From the NCBI GenBank assembly GCA_963779485.1, contig CAVZYJ010000015.1, positions 15,333 to 79,332 of the forward strand: DNA of 64,000 bases. Reading direction: 5' to 3'. Within the stretch, counting starts at the first letter, position 1; every line of letters begins with the position of its first letter. This document shows positions 63,340-64,000 of this stretch, in pieces. The notes beneath the pieces are model-generated. The model saw nothing but the letters and a program-made list of their open reading frames with translations. It did not search any database and was not told the origin of the DNA. The position numbers and the translations under genes are program-made. The DNA comes from CAVVJA01 sp963779485 (GTDB taxonomy: Bacteria > Actinomycetota > Actinomycetes > Mycobacteriales > Jatrophihabitantaceae).

Positions 63340-64000
63340 GTGCCCAGCATCTCGATCGTGTCACCGCCGTTCGTCGCGGCGTTGATCTTCCTGACGGTCG
63401 CCGCGTGGGCGATCGTGCGGCGGGTGCGTCGAGATCCTCGTCGGCGCTGGGCCACCGGAGCCGTCGTCGCGGCGTCGCTGGTCACAATCGCTGCGATCCT
63501 GACGGTCGTCAACGCGTACTTCGCCTACCTGCCGAAATTCGGCGACGTCACCAACGTCGTCGCAGCGGAACGCAACTGGCCGGACTACCAGCAGATAGCC
63601 AGCGTGCGCCCGGCCGACGCGGCCCGCAGGTGGCCGCACGGGGTGACTGTGCACCTCGACATCCCCGATCGGGGCAGCGGATTCGGCAGTACGACCGCTT
63701 TGGTCTATCTCCCGGTTCAGTACTTCGCGGATCCGGGCGAACGATTCCCGGTCGCGTACCTGTTCCACGGGTCGCCCGGCGTTCCCGGTGACTGGTTTCG
63801 GGGCGGTGAGGCGCCCGCCGAGGCTGAACGGCTCGCCAAGGCCGGGCACCCGCTCATCGTGGTGGCACCCCGCATGAGCCACCACTGGCTCGACGACCCC
63901 GAGTGCGTCGACGGTGTCACCGACAAGGTGGAGACCCACCTGCTCAGGGACGTCATCCCGACAGTCGACACGACCTTGCGCTCGATCGGGGACCGAGCGG
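63340..64000 (+). CDS. Membrane-anchored alpha/beta-hydrolase (esterase-like), cut by the window edge
   Basis: The frame from GTG 63340 is open to the right edge (220 codons seen). It has two hydrophobic segments (FVAALIFLTVAAWAIV and VVAASLVTIAAILTVV), then an extracytoplasmic domain with PVAYLFHGSPGVPGDW, the oxyanion-strand region of esterase D-like enzymes, and ECVDGVTDKVETHLLRDVIP. The GxSxG motif must lie beyond the edge. The same HGSPG and ECVD elements occur in the gene at 42943-44307, so the two are paralogues with slightly different membrane anchors. An alternative GTG is at 63358. It starts 4 bases after tetR. Confidence 0.85.
   Translation, partial: MPSISIVSPPFVAALIFLTVAAWAIVRRVRRDPRRRWATGAVVAASLVTIAAILTVVNAYFAYLPKFGDVTNVVAAERNWPDYQQIASVRPADAARRWPHGVTVHLDIPDRGSGFGSTTALVYLPVQYFADPGERFPVAYLFHGSPGVPGDWFRGGEAPAEAERLAKAGHPLIVVAPRMSHHWLDDPECVDGVTDKVETHLLRDVIPTVDTTLRSIGDRA

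Overview
The window is high-GC DNA from an actinomycete (Actinomycetota), probably a Frankiales/Mycobacteriales-type lineage. GTG starts, ATGA/TGATG gene overlaps and strong GC bias are everywhere. The left edge carries the pstP-rodA-pbpA-pknB block that in actinobacteria usually lies near oriC. No plasmid, prophage, insertion sequence or CRISPR signal was seen; this looks like ordinary chromosome.

Layout. 1-5.0 kb: cell-wall growth and Ser/Thr phospho-signalling (PstP tail, RodA, PbpA, PknB). 5.0-10.2 kb: an OmpR-type two-component system divergent from a LolA/MucB-like secreted protein and an ABC exporter. 10.2-15 kb: small and membrane proteins, a patatin lipase, a zinc-type ArsR/CDF metal-efflux operon with a clear operator, and two tandem small paralogues. 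15-23.7 kb: a MalT-type LuxR regulator and respiratory genes (NDH-2, remnants of cydAB, intact cydDC). 23.7-35.2 kb: GH15 glucosidase, glutamate decarboxylase, nitroreductase, a large LAL regulator, PPK2, one tRNA-Ser and several uncharacterised proteins. 35.3-44.3 kb: a surface-polysaccharide region (GalE, a four-gene overlapping operon of epimerase, DegT aminotransferase, DMT transporter and membrane protein, a polysaccharide deacetylase, a GT2 and a membrane-anchored esterase). 44.4-48.3 kb: an unusual RCK-channel-RCK potassium protein and MalQ. 48.4-54.1 kb: a form I aerobic CO dehydrogenase operon (coxM-coxS-coxL) followed by an XdhC-YHS fusion and preceded by a LuxR-type regulator. 54.4-64 kb: beta-propeller protein, Pgm, XylB, siderophore-interacting reductase, SdaA, a DHA2 drug exporter with a divergent TetR regulator, and a second esterase running off the right edge.

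How the genes work together. Electrons from NDH-2 (and from CO through CoxMSL) feed the quinone pool. A cytochrome bd oxidase would be the natural partner, but its structural genes are here only as a cydA-cydB fusion stub. MalQ, Pgm, GH15, GalE and the sugar genes form a carbohydrate theme linking glycogen/maltodextrin use to nucleotide sugars and envelope glycans.

Sequence-integrity warning. Three otherwise well-conserved genes (pknB, ndh, galE) are each broken by what looks like a single extra base. Two neighbouring ORFs at 19.5-20.2 kb are in-frame fusions of the start of one gene to the end of another (flavoprotein/G6PDH and cydA/cydB). Either this genome has several recent lesions or the assembly has indel and collapse errors. 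A palindromic interspersed repeat with a 14-bp stem occurs two and a half times in the window.
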